The notes below the pieces were generated by a model. The model was not told the origin of the DNA. It searched no databases and saw only the letters and a list, made by a program, of their open reading frames with translations. This document shows, one piece after another, positions 26,567-35,041 of a DNA stretch of 64,000 nucleotides (its first letter is position 1; each line of letters starts with the position of its first letter). A program made the position numbers and the translations under genes. This stretch comes from an uncultured Burkholderiales bacterium. Lineage in GTDB: Bacteria > Pseudomonadota > Gammaproteobacteria > Burkholderiales > Burkholderiaceae_C. The stretch lies in NCBI GenBank assembly GCA_903896615.1, contig CAITYM010000012.1, forward strand, positions 1 to 64,000, read 5' to 3'.

Positions 26567-26640
26567 GCGGGCGTAGTTCAATGGCAGAACTTTGGCTTCC
26601 CAAGCCAATAGTGAGGGTTCGATTCCCTTCGCCCGCTCCA
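26567..26640 (+). tRNA. tRNA-Gly (anticodon CCC), CCA encoded
   Basis: Full cloverleaf: acceptor GCGGGCG pairs with CGCCCGC; D-arm GTTC..GAAC; anticodon stem TTGGC/GCCAA with 7-base loop TTCCCAA, giving anticodon CCC; T-arm AGGGTTCGATTCCCT. Discriminator U and encoded CCA (26638-26640) fit bacterial tRNA-Gly. It reads GGG codons. The gentisate block begins immediately after it on the opposite strand. Confidence 0.93.
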
Positions 26641-26653
26641 ATCCCCTTCGGGA

Positions 26654-27658
26654 TCAATCTAAGCTAATATTTTTACGCTCAATTAGCTTTTGATATGTTT
26701 TTTCTTTCAATTCAGCATTTTTTCTTATTTCCTCAGGTGACCATGTAAGTCCCTCAAAGGCAAACGTATCAAATCTTGCTTTAACCTCTGGGTCTGCAAG
26801 TACCTTTATGACATCAGCATTAATTTTTGATCTCACCTCAGGTGCAATGCCCTTGGGGGAGAGCAAACTGACGAAGGAATTTACAAAAAAGCTCTGCGGT
26901 CCTCCAGCCTCAGCCACAGTAGGAATGTCAGGCATGATGGTGAGTCTTTTGGGGGTTGCAACAGCAATATAGCGAATCTTCCCGGCTTTATAAATTCCCT
27001 GACTCGATGGAATACTTGCTAAACTCCACTGCACGTCACCTGAACCGACTGAGGTAAACAACTGTGAGACCTCTCTATAAGCAATGTGCGTCATTTCAGT
27101 GTTCGTTAGAAGCCCCAGTTCCTCCCCCCCCAAATGCCCAGGACTTCCGATCCCCCAAGAACCATAACTCACCTTACCGGGTTCTGCTTTGGCAGCAGCT
27201 ATTAAATCCTTCATGTTTTGCCACTTGGAGTCTGTAGCTACGGCAATTAGAAAGGGCGTCCTAAACATGGGAGCAACAGGATCCAAGGCATTAAGGGTCA
27301 CAAACCCCTTAGATTTATAAAGATGGGGAAGTGCTGCTAAATGCTCACTATCGAGTTGTATAAGCGTATAGCCATCAGGCGCTGATCGGACTACAGAGTC
27401 AATGGCAATGAACCCACCACCGCCTGGTTTGTTTTGAATCAAGACGGGTTGGCCCCAAAGCTTTGAGAGCTTCTCAGTCACCTGTCGCAACACTGCGTCT
27501 GGACCGCTGCCTGAGGCAAAAGCCGTCACTATGGTAACTGGCTTGCCTGGGAAATTAGCGGCTTGCTGTGCGCTTGCAAACCCACTTATTAAGCAAAATG
27601 TCAGACTAAATACCCATTTGAATACTTTGAGCGGGTGAGTAAAACGAATATTGAACAT
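26654..27658 (-). CDS. Bug/TctC-family solute receptor of the gentisate operon
   Basis: A periplasmic receptor of about 334 residues. I place the start at ATG 27658, which has GGAG six bases upstream; the longer ATG 27685 would overlap the previous gene by 11 bases. The signal peptide ends near SGFASA, followed by the Bug signature VTIVTAFASGSGPDAVLRQVTEKLSKLWGQPVLIQNKPGGGGFIAIDSVVRSAPDGYTLI. As the last gene of the gentisate operon, it is a candidate uptake receptor for a (hydroxy)benzoate-like acid, although no membrane partner is encoded here. Confidence 0.88.
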   Translation of the reverse strand: MFNIRFTHPLKVFKWVFSLTFCLISGFASAQQAANFPGKPVTIVTAFASGSGPDAVLRQVTEKLSKLWGQPVLIQNKPGGGGFIAIDSVVRSAPDGYTLIQLDSEHLAALPHLYKSKGFVTLNALDPVAPMFRTPFLIAVATDSKWQNMKDLIAAAKAEPGKVSYGSWGIGSPGHLGGEELGLLTNTEMTHIAYREVSQLFTSVGSGDVQWSLASIPSSQGIYKAGKIRYIAVATPKRLTIMPDIPTVAEAGGPQSFFVNSFVSLLSPKGIAPEVRSKINADVIKVLADPEVKARFDTFAFEGLTWSPEEIRKNAELKEKTYQKLIERKNISLD

Positions 27659-27674
27659 AAATTCTCCAAAAATA

Positions 27675-28322
27675 TTAGGACGCATCCATTTGCTTCATCG
27701 GGGCTGCGTTTGCGAATGCGGCGATTTGAGAACAATTCTCATCTATTGCCTGAATCAGGGGCCATCTTTTCAGATCAACTTTGAACCGTTTAGCGCTCTC
27801 AACTTGTGGAACCAAATAAACATCGGCGAGAGTTGGGGTGTCACCAAAACAAAAAGTACCCTTTGAGTTGCTCTCTTTGACCAACACCTCGAGTGCGTCA
27901 AATGCCTCCTCAATCCAGTGGGTACACCACGCATTAACCTGATCTTCGCTGGCACCGAATTGCTTTCGCAAATACTCCAAGATCCTGCGGTTGTTAATAG
28001 GATGAGTATCACACCCCACCAATGCAGCCATGGCCCTCACAGTTGCTCGATCCTTCATTGACGCAGGCAATAAGGGCGGATTGGGATAGGACTCCTCCAA
28101 CCATTCAATAATGGCTGGGGACTGCGTCAAAACAGTTCCCCCCGTCACCAAAGAGGGCACAAAACCCTGAGGATTAATCTTTCTATATTCTTCGCCCAAA
28201 TGCTGTTCGGTACGAAGATTAATAGGGATGTACTCCGAGGTCAATCCTTTTAAGTTGAGAGCAATCCGCAGTCGGTGCGAAGTCCCACTTCTAAAAAAGC
28301 TGTATAGCTTGAATTCACTCAT
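27675..28322 (-). CDS. nagL: Maleylpyruvate isomerase (zeta-class GST)
   Basis: This enzyme isomerises maleylpyruvate to fumarylpyruvate, using glutathione, in gentisate breakdown. The 215-residue GST fold begins KLYSFFRSGTSHRLRIALNLKG (catalytic Ser region and Arg), with QGFVPSLV (cis-Pro), LTQSPAIIEWLEE (the ESxAI-type glutathione contact) and the C-terminal DTPTLADVYLVPQ motif (about 168-180). It lies between the hydrolase and the Bug receptor genes on the same strand with short gaps, which supports the pathway call over generic GST. Confidence 0.88.
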   Translation of the reverse strand: MSEFKLYSFFRSGTSHRLRIALNLKGLTSEYIPINLRTEQHLGEEYRKINPQGFVPSLVTGGTVLTQSPAIIEWLEESYPNPPLLPASMKDRATVRAMAALVGCDTHPINNRRILEYLRKQFGASEDQVNAWCTHWIEEAFDALEVLVKESNSKGTFCFGDTPTLADVYLVPQVESAKRFKVDLKRWPLIQAIDENCSQIAAFANAAPMKQMDAS

Positions 28323-28346
28323 TTTGTAAGATTTTTTTATGATTTT

Positions 28347-29060
28347 TTATGCTTTTTTAGGCTCGCCAATCGTCAAACTAATCGACCCCACCCCACCAAC
28401 CTCACCGTGTAATTTATCGCCTGGAACTACGGGGCCAACACCCTCAGGTGTGCCCGTGTAAATTAAATCTCCAGGCTCTAAGTGGTAGTGCAGCGACAAG
28501 TCCGCAATAATCTCGCGAATATTCCAAATGAGCTTACTAACGTTGGAGTTTTGCTTGGTTTGCCCATTAACTGTTAGCGAAATTGAGGCATCCTCTATTA
28601 CCTTTTCAGGCATCGGCACTACTTCAGAGCAAATAGATGTTTCTTCAACATCCTTACCTAGATCCCAAGGTCGGCTTTGCTCCCTTGCACTTAATTGCAA
28701 ATCTCGCCTTGTCATATCAAGTCCACATGCATACCCATAAATTAGAGAATGGGCTTTTTCAGGTGCAACTTGAAAACCGTGATGACCAATTACAACTACC
28801 AACTCCATTTCGAAATGAAAGTTAGTTGTCTTAGGTGGGTAATGAATCGTTTGACCTGACTGCACCAATGTGTGTAACGACTTTGTGAAATAAAAGGGTT
28901 TTTCAACAGACTTATCAACCGATTTCCCCATTTCTGCAGCGTGTGCATGATAATTTCTTCCCACAAAGAACATACGGTTCACGGGTAAGCGCTCTTCCTT
29001 TCCGCGAATGGGTAATGAAGCAACAGGCGGGGGAGTCCAAAGGTACTTGATATTTGACAT
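28347..29060 (-). CDS. nagK: Fumarylpyruvate hydrolase (FAH family)
   Basis: It splits fumarylpyruvate to fumarate and pyruvate, the last gentisate-pathway step. The 237-residue FAH-fold protein has FFVGRNYHAHAAEMG (about 31-45), the metal-binding FEMELVVVIG Glu pair (about 84), YGYACGLDMTRRDLQ, and the C-terminal DLIYTGTPEGVGPVVPGD. It lies directly between the dioxygenase and isomerase genes of the same operon. Confidence 0.9.
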   Translation of the reverse strand: MSNIKYLWTPPPVASLPIRGKEERLPVNRMFFVGRNYHAHAAEMGKSVDKSVEKPFYFTKSLHTLVQSGQTIHYPPKTTNFHFEMELVVVIGHHGFQVAPEKAHSLIYGYACGLDMTRRDLQLSAREQSRPWDLGKDVEETSICSEVVPMPEKVIEDASISLTVNGQTKQNSNVSKLIWNIREIIADLSLHYHLEPGDLIYTGTPEGVGPVVPGDKLHGEVGGVGSISLTIGEPKKA

Positions 29061-29120
29061 GATTTTGATTGAAATAGAAAAGTTAAAAAAAGGAATGAAA
29101 GACTGTAAAAATGAAAATGG

Positions 29121-30155
29121 CTACCTCACCTCATAGACCCCCAACTTGCGGTGCAAGGGCGACTCATCGGCCAAAAAGAGGAACGTCGGTTTGTTTGCAT
29201 CTTCATTAACCAAAGTCACTGGCGTGTAACCTGGTGCACAACACGTATCCGCCTCGCTCAATTTAAACTCTTTATCTAGCACCTTAAGACTTGCAGCACC
29301 CTCAATGACGTGGAAGACGCAGGAAGGCGAGCGAACCGGCATCTTTACAGTCTGGCCTGGCCTCAGCATAAGCGCGTAGTAGCCCAAAATATTTTCCGCA
29401 TCAGAACCTGTTTCAGGATTTACATAAGTAACCATCACTGTACTTAGTGTAGGCTCCTCAGAGCCAAGGGCGAGTAGTGACTCCTTGACCTCAACCCACG
29501 GATACCGAATCATAGGATAGGCTTGTTTGCTGCGCTCAAAGTCTCTGGTTGGGACAACCCCTCCGTATTTATAGATCTTGTCCCCCCTAATACCGTCAAT
29601 AGGTTGGCGCTCACCATTGATATGGTAAGACGTTTCAGTGTAATAGACGAGCGGCAAATCAAGAACATCTAACCATACGACTGGCTTGTCCCCGTCATGC
29701 CCGTGTTCATGCCACAAACCTGTTGGAGTGAGAATCAAATCTCCGCGGCTCATAGGACATTTCTCACCATTAACGGTTGTGTAGGCACCCTCACCCTCAA
29801 CGATCATTCTTACTGCGTTTGGAGTGTGCCTATGCGAGGGAGCCCATTCACCGGGCAACAAGAGTTGTAAGCCCAAGTAGATGGCTGGACTTGCTTGCAT
29901 TTTTTCAAGCCCATGACCAGGATTAGCAAGAACCAAAACACGACGCTCGGCTTTCTCAATTGGAGTTAGATCTCCAGCCTGCAAAAGTAGCGGCTTAATT
30001 GCCTTATAAGACCAAAAAGTAGGCGCAGTCTGGGGTCTGGGCTTTTCGGGGGGCAAAACACCTCGTAGACTGGGCCACAACGGGACTAAATTTTGTGCCG
30101 TCAACGCTTGACGGTAGTCAAGGGGAAGGTCTTCTAACCGGGCTAAATCACTCAT
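29121..30155 (-). CDS. nagI: Gentisate 1,2-dioxygenase
   Basis: A cupin-fold Fe(II) enzyme that opens gentisate to maleylpyruvate. At 344 residues it matches the family. The first cupin has the iron ligands in SHRHTPNAVRMIVEG (His108, His110) and the later His in TGLWHEHGHDG (about 149-153). A second cupin-like half includes VFHVIEGAASLKVL. It is the first gene of the operon nagI-nagK-nagL-Bug on the minus strand; no 3-hydroxybenzoate or salicylate hydroxylase is adjacent. The promoter region (30156-30377) is shared with a divergent acetyltransferase gene. Confidence 0.92.
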   Translation of the reverse strand: MSDLARLEDLPLDYRQALTAQNLVPLWPSLRGVLPPEKPRPQTAPTFWSYKAIKPLLLQAGDLTPIEKAERRVLVLANPGHGLEKMQASPAIYLGLQLLLPGEWAPSHRHTPNAVRMIVEGEGAYTTVNGEKCPMSRGDLILTPTGLWHEHGHDGDKPVVWLDVLDLPLVYYTETSYHINGERQPIDGIRGDKIYKYGGVVPTRDFERSKQAYPMIRYPWVEVKESLLALGSEEPTLSTVMVTYVNPETGSDAENILGYYALMLRPGQTVKMPVRSPSCVFHVIEGAASLKVLDKEFKLSEADTCCAPGYTPVTLVNEDANKPTFLFLADESPLHRKLGVYEVR

Positions 30156-30303
30156 CGATAATTCCTGTGTATACGGTTAACAATTGACTTTTATTTATAT
30201 CAACAAAAAGGGCTTCGATTGATCGACCTAAAGTAAGTTTTAAAAGCCGTACTCGTTCAAAAAGACTGACCTTAATGTCTCGCCAGATAGATCAAATAAT
30301 TCA

Positions 30304-30319
30304 TTAGTATACTTACTAA
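30304..30319. promoter_or_regulatory. Palindromic operator candidate upstream of gentisate operon
   Basis: TTAGTA-TACT-TACTAA is a 6+6 inverted repeat in the divergent spacer, about 150 bases upstream of nagI and 60 upstream of the GNAT gene. Its size fits a small dimeric regulator (MarR or GntR type), but no regulator gene is linked. Confidence 0.35.
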
Positions 30320-30377
30320 ATTATTCACGCATTATCAGTATGTACCAGTAATAATCTAAGCAAATGCAAAGGTTTAA

Positions 30378-30908
30378 GTGAAAAATTCAAGCTCAGCTTC
30401 CCCCTGCCTCATCTATCTCGAAAAAATTCAACCTAAGCACGAAAAAGAATATCTTCGATCCATTAATGCGAGTCTCAAAGCACTTACGCCCTGGCTCGAA
30501 GTTGTTAGCACTCGCAAAGCTTTTGCGCAATTGATAAAGGATATTTCAGGGCCCCAAGATAAGGCCTACCTGGTGCGACGCTTTAAAGACGATGCTTTAA
30601 TTGGAGCCATAGAAATCAGAGATATTTTCATGGGCCATTTTAAATGCGGATACTTGATCTACTATGCCTTTGATGGCTTTAGGGGCGAAGGCTATATGAA
30701 AGAAGCACTGAGCATCATCATTGAAAAGGCATTCAAAAAATTCAAACTACACAGGTTAGAAGCCAATATTCAACCCTCCAACAAATCATCCATACAACTC
30801 GCAAAATCGGTAGGCCTAATGTATGAAGGATACAGTCCAAAATTCTTAAAAATAAACGGGGATTGGAGAGACCACGAGCGTTGGGCCTTAATCAATGATA
30901 AGGTTTAG
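30378..30908 (+). CDS. GNAT acetyltransferase, RimJ/RimL type
   Basis: A 176-residue GNAT with the RimJ-like layout: EIRDIFMGHFKCGYLIYYAFDGFRGEGYMKEALSIIIEKAFKKF (beta4 and the acetyl-CoA pyrophosphate loop, here RGEGYM), then KLHRLEANIQPSNKSSIQLAKSVGLMYEGYSPKFLKINGDWRDHERWAL. This is the N-terminal Ala/Ser acetylase pattern. It begins at GTG 30378 with AAAGG about six bases upstream. The target protein is unknown. It leads into the nuclease gene 44 bases downstream. Confidence 0.87.
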   Translation: MKNSSSASPCLIYLEKIQPKHEKEYLRSINASLKALTPWLEVVSTRKAFAQLIKDISGPQDKAYLVRRFKDDALIGAIEIRDIFMGHFKCGYLIYYAFDGFRGEGYMKEALSIIIEKAFKKFKLHRLEANIQPSNKSSIQLAKSVGLMYEGYSPKFLKINGDWRDHERWALINDKV

Positions 30909-30952
30909 GGCTACCTAATGCGCCTGCCAACCCCTATGAGTAACCCCCAACA

Positions 30953-32353
30953 GTGAATAACCTTGCATTTGTTGATATTGAGACCACTGGCTCGAATTTT
31001 GAACGAGACCGAATCACAGAAGTAGCCATCATTACTTTGCAAGATGGAAAATCTACGCGCTTTGAAACTTTACTTGATCCCCAAGTCTTTATACCGTCTG
31101 GTATTACGGCGCTAACAGGAATCAGCTCACAATTGGTTAAAGGGCAACCAACATTTGAGGAAATCGCCAGCGAACTTTTCAAAGAATTGGATGACAAAAT
31201 ATTTATCGCTCATAACGCAAGGTTTGACTACGGATTTTTGAAAGCCGCGTTCAAAAGAGTGGGTATAGACTTTAAGCCTAGAGTGATTTGTACTGTAAAA
31301 CTGTCACGACTTTTGTTTCCTGAACAAAAACGCCATAATCTAGATACCATCATTCAAACGCACGGTCTGCATTGTGAGGCTCGCCACAGGGCTATGGGTG
31401 ACGCCGACATACTTTTACAGTTTTGGAACCTATGTCATCGCCAATTCGGTGAAAACCAAATGAGCGAGAGTATTGCAAAACTCTTAAAGCAAACTAGCCT
31501 GCCCCCCAACATAGACGAATCCCTTGTCAAGTCCATACCCGATACTCCAGGAGTTTATATTTTCTATGCCGATAACAATGAGTATTTATACATAGGAAAA
31601 AGTAAAACCTTAAAAACCAGAGTAATAAGTCACTTCCAAAATGCACTCACCCAACGCAAAGAAGCCAAAATGTCACTCAGAATCAAACATATTGAGTGGA
31701 TTGAGACAAGCGGTGAGCTAGGAGCCTTGCTTTTAGAGTCAAAAATGATCAAGCAATTTTTGCCGACTATGAACATTCGACTCCGAAGGACTTCAGAGCT
31801 GTGCGCATGGAGACTTGGCCCTAATCAAAATGGGTACTGGGTTCCAACATTAGTTTCAAAGAAAGAACTCAGACCCGGAGACCAGGAAAATCTCTATGGC
31901 CCCTTCAAAAGCAAACGCGAGGCAATAGAGGTTCTAAAGAGCTTAGCAAAAACACACAATTTGTGCGAAGCAATTCTGGGGCTAGAGCAGATCTCAAACG
32001 GGAAATCATGCTTTGGATATCAACTAAAGACTTGCGCTGGGGCATGTATTGGACTAGAGAAAAAGGAGCTACACAACTTAAAACTTACTACAGCTTTGAG
32101 AAAGATGGAGCTAGCAATTTGGCCCTATGAAGGCGCAATTGCAGTTAGAGAAGGCGGTGTAAGTCATTTATTTTATAAATGGAGTTACCTGGGACATGCA
32201 AAAGATGAAGAGTCAATCCATGATTTACTTGACAACTCATTGCCTGAGTTTGATTTAGATATTTACAAAATCATTAATGCATTTTTAAAGAAAACAAATA
32301 AAGATGATTTGTTTATTTTCAAAAAAAAAGTAGTTGCAATGCACTTAAGCTAA
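30953..32353 (+). CDS. DnaQ-type exonuclease fused to GIY-YIG (UvrC/Cho-like) nuclease
   Basis: 466 residues from a GTG start. Domain 1 (1-170) is a DEDDh 3'-5' exonuclease: FVDIETTG (Asp8, Glu10), HNARFDYGFL (Asp92) and HRAMGDADI (His145, Asp150). Domain 2 (about 195-290) is a GIY-YIG nuclease: GVY (200-202), YIG (213-215), Arg223 and the Glu of LLLESKMIKQF. The following part keeps four cysteines at 338, 353, 361 and 365, with the C-X7-C-X3-C spacing of the UvrC Fe-S site. It resembles Cho joined to DnaQ. A role in DNA repair (3' incision and trimming) is inferred. Confidence 0.88.
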   Translation: MNNLAFVDIETTGSNFERDRITEVAIITLQDGKSTRFETLLDPQVFIPSGITALTGISSQLVKGQPTFEEIASELFKELDDKIFIAHNARFDYGFLKAAFKRVGIDFKPRVICTVKLSRLLFPEQKRHNLDTIIQTHGLHCEARHRAMGDADILLQFWNLCHRQFGENQMSESIAKLLKQTSLPPNIDESLVKSIPDTPGVYIFYADNNEYLYIGKSKTLKTRVISHFQNALTQRKEAKMSLRIKHIEWIETSGELGALLLESKMIKQFLPTMNIRLRRTSELCAWRLGPNQNGYWVPTLVSKKELRPGDQENLYGPFKSKREAIEVLKSLAKTHNLCEAILGLEQISNGKSCFGYQLKTCAGACIGLEKKELHNLKLTTALRKMELAIWPYEGAIAVREGGVSHLFYKWSYLGHAKDEESIHDLLDNSLPEFDLDIYKIINAFLKKTNKDDLFIFKKKVVAMHLS

Positions 32354-32997
32354 GTCACGCTTATTGCAGGCGATGAATGCCTTCCCTACGCATCTAAACT
32401 CAAAGCTCAGATGAAGTTTTCATGAAGTAGGAAAAGGTTTGACCTACATATTCAAATCGTTTGGGTGCAACCCCTATTTGGTTAGGGCATATTTATTATT
32501 GTTAAATTATCCATAACTTACCTGCCTCTGCGCTAAATTTAATTTAGTCAAACACAAAGTACCGACCTAGCAAGTCATCAGTGCTGCAAAACGTTTAGCA
32601 CGAAGGGTCTGCTATTACTAGTCATGCAAATTTTAAAAACGTTACAGGATTAAATAACCAAGCTGGATCTTAATAAAAATTAAACGCAGATGTGATTACA
32701 TTGCTGTAATGCAAACCAATTGATTGAAAATATTATGTCTATAGACGTATCCTCCAATTATTCTTAAAAACTGCTCCGACAACATAACGACAGTAAAAAT
32801 TTAATTTAGCCCTTATTTCAAATCATTCATCAAAGGACTTAAATAAAACTCAATATTTTGAACTCACAACTTCGATATTGGCAGGAGTTGGATAAATATA
32901 AGACCTATTCCCTCCCCTATATCAGTACTCAGAGAATTTCTAATTAAAAGGCAAATTACTCTTTACGAACCCATAAAAATTAATCAAGGCTTTTGAG
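32354..32997. other. AT-rich intergenic region upstream of globin-like gene
   Basis: 644 bases with no supportable gene. It contains an inverted repeat ATTACA-TTGC-TGTAAT at 32695-32710, a possible dimeric operator, and a small hairpin CCCTA/TAGGG near 32480-32496. The length and very low GC suggest a long promoter region or decayed sequence. Confidence 0.45.
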
Positions 32998-33813
32998 ATG
33001 ATAAACATATTTAACAAATACGGTGGACTTGATGGATTAAAGTCTATGCTAACTAGGTTACACGAAGAAGTTGTGTCAAAGCAAGAGGTTAGGCATTTTC
33101 TGTTTAATTCAAAACTTGAACAAATCTACAAAGACCAAATAAATTACATGCCTTACATCCTAAGAAAAACCGATCGTTTTTATAGGGAGAATCTAATACA
33201 AACATCTCCACCAGATGTTCGTATTGGAGGCGGTCAGTTTGAAGAAATTGTTCAAATGTTTAAACGAATATTACTTAAAGAATTCAAAGTCGAGCGCGAA
33301 GATGTAGGCAGAATTGCCTCACATATTTTGGAACTAATAGAGGAGACTAGAAGTCAAGCAGAAGACTTAACCATGACAACATGGAAGCCCGTAGATATAA
33401 CTGCTATCAACATAGACCGGTTTTACACAAAATCGGGCTTCATGTCTAAGATTGAAAAAAATGGAGAAATTACAGTTCTTTCAGGTGCCTCCTACCCTTT
33501 TAGAACTCGTATTGACGCTGTAAATAAAAATTTAGTACTAAGTGCCAAATGTAGCGCAAATGATGGCATTACCATACAGCAAATTAATGAGGTTATTGAG
33601 ATGGCAAATATAAAAGTGCCTGTCATATCCTACCGAGCTTTGCCCACTGAGATAAACCCAGTTCTCTTGTCCGAGTACAAATTGCCTTATAAATACGGAG
33701 TTCCAACCCGGCTATTTTTTAGGGTTACCAAACTCTTTACGGGCGCTTTTTCTGATGCCCTGGACTGCGATAAGGAAGGCTACCTAAAGAACCTTGTAAA
33801 ATCGGGAGCATAA
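32998..33813 (+). CDS. Degenerate truncated-globin-like domain fused to YbjN-like domain
   Basis: 271 residues, unknown function. Residues 1-120 read like a group-1 truncated globin (YGGLDGLKSMLTRLHEEVVSKQEVRHFLF, and later GGGQFEEIVQMFKRIL). At the place where the heme-binding proximal His is expected, the sequence is SPPDVRIGG, so heme binding is doubtful. Residues about 135-270 resemble a YbjN-type domain (INIDRFYTKSGFMSKIEKNGEITVLSG, then QINEVIEMANIKVPVISYRALPT). YbjN-like domains are linked to bacterial sensing and T3SS chaperone-like folds. It is followed 30 bases later by a small coiled-coil gene with a strong ribosome-binding site, so both probably form one unit. Confidence 0.5.
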   Translation: MINIFNKYGGLDGLKSMLTRLHEEVVSKQEVRHFLFNSKLEQIYKDQINYMPYILRKTDRFYRENLIQTSPPDVRIGGGQFEEIVQMFKRILLKEFKVEREDVGRIASHILELIEETRSQAEDLTMTTWKPVDITAINIDRFYTKSGFMSKIEKNGEITVLSGASYPFRTRIDAVNKNLVLSAKCSANDGITIQQINEVIEMANIKVPVISYRALPTEINPVLLSEYKLPYKYGVPTRLFFRVTKLFTGAFSDALDCDKEGYLKNLVKSGA

Positions 33814-33843
33814 TGGGACTTCAGGTTGATAAAAGGAGAGAAC

Positions 33844-34209
33844 ATGAGCGATTTCGAGGATCAAAACAAAGAAAAAGAGGTAGAGTTACTCAAAAACTCC
33901 ATCAATCAACTTAAAAGCGTGCATCAAAAGCTAGAAGCAACCGCAAAAGCGGCCAAAGAAAGACGAGAAAAAGCACAACAAAGCGTTGCTATGACAACTG
34001 TTGCAACAACCGCTCCCGTAATAGCTTCCCCCGTAGCCACTGATAAAGTTAAACAAGAAACGGTTGCAGCAAAAGTCTCTGCCTCTCCAGTCGCGGCAAG
34101 TACTCATTTAAGCAATGAGCATATTGATTTAGAAACTGTGGTGGATTCCTTGAAATTGTCTTCTGGTGAAATGCCTAAAGAGGAGTTTCATGGCCTTCAC
34201 TCGAAATAA
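33844..34209 (+). CDS. Small coiled-coil protein with Ala/Val/Thr-rich linker (unknown)
   Basis: 121 residues from ATG 33844, chosen because AAAAGGAGAG lies at ideal distance; an upstream in-frame TTG at 33826 would swallow that site. Residues about 5-55 form a charged coiled coil (EKEVELLKNSINQLKSVHQKLEATAKAAKERREK). A low-complexity Ala/Val/Thr/Pro linker (about 55-85) follows, then a short acidic tail with IDLETVVDSLKLSSGEMPKEEF. No signal peptide. It directly follows the globin-like gene and is probably its partner. No known family. Confidence 0.6.
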   Translation: MSDFEDQNKEKEVELLKNSINQLKSVHQKLEATAKAAKERREKAQQSVAMTTVATTAPVIASPVATDKVKQETVAAKVSASPVAASTHLSNEHIDLETVVDSLKLSSGEMPKEEFHGLHSK

Positions 34210-34325
34210 TTTTAATTCTCAACTTACTTTTGGATTTCATCAGCTGACGAACACCACAGTCTTTGCACATCGATATTGATTCAAAAATTATTAGGTCTTT
34301 TTTCAATATTTCATGATTTTTTAAA

Positions 34326-34973
34326 ATGTGTGCACATTTTGAATCTGTAAAAGATGTTGACCGCTTGAAGTCAAGATTTGGCGTCAAATTGCCCAGCAAA
34401 GTAAACTTTGATGTGTGGCCCACTTACCCTTCTACATTTATTCGGCTTTCCCAAGAATCCACTTCCCTTCAAACTGAAAACCAGCCATTTCAAGAGGCAA
34501 TGGCTGGTAGTTTTGGACTCATTCCACACTGGTCCAAAGATACAAAGATTGCGCGGCACACCTACAACGCTAGGGTTGAAACGGTTGCTGATAAACCAGC
34601 CTTCAAGGATGCTTGGCGACTCAAAAGGCTTTGTATCATCCCAGCTGAAGCTATCTATGAGCCTGATTGGCGCTCGGGAAAAGCAGTAAGCACGAAAATC
34701 CACCGTATTGACCTTGAGCCTATGGGAATAGCTGGCATCTGGACGGGCTGGAAAGCGCCAAACGGAAAGATTGAGAGGAGTTTTAGTATGTTAACGATTA
34801 ATGCAGATAATCATTCGTTAATGCAAAACTTTCATAAACCTGAGGAAGAAAAGCGAATGGTAGTTATCCTGGATGAAAGCAACTATAGCCATTGGTTAAA
34901 CGCAAAAGGAGAAGAATGCCTCAAATACCTTACTCCCTACCCTGCAAGCAACTTAATGGCAGTCGTTGAATAG
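34326..34973 (+). CDS. SOS response-associated peptidase family protein (SRAP, YedK/HMCES-like)
   Basis: SRAP proteins shield abasic sites in single-stranded DNA by forming a thiazolidine crosslink via Cys2. Here Met1 is followed by Cys2 as required. The second-site motif TYNARVET (Asn81, Glu85) and the Glu in CIIPAEAIYEPDW are present, with the His in NFHKPEEEKRMVVIL. At 215 residues it is of usual length. There is no strong Shine-Dalgarno. Together with the nearby fusion nuclease it gives the area a DNA-repair flavour. Confidence 0.9.
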   Translation: MCAHFESVKDVDRLKSRFGVKLPSKVNFDVWPTYPSTFIRLSQESTSLQTENQPFQEAMAGSFGLIPHWSKDTKIARHTYNARVETVADKPAFKDAWRLKRLCIIPAEAIYEPDWRSGKAVSTKIHRIDLEPMGIAGIWTGWKAPNGKIERSFSMLTINADNHSLMQNFHKPEEEKRMVVILDESNYSHWLNAKGEECLKYLTPYPASNLMAVVE

Positions 34974-35041
34974 TTATTTACTTTTAGTACCTAGCCTAAA
35001 TTGCTAAAAGTTTAGGTGCTTTAAACACAAAGAAGTTGCTA

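Noticed and set aside
34974..35041. Inverted repeats CTTTTAG/CTAAAAG and CCTAAA/TTTAGG between SRAP and NodT genes
   Set aside because: Weak AT-rich stems; could be a bidirectional terminator but no clear tract.
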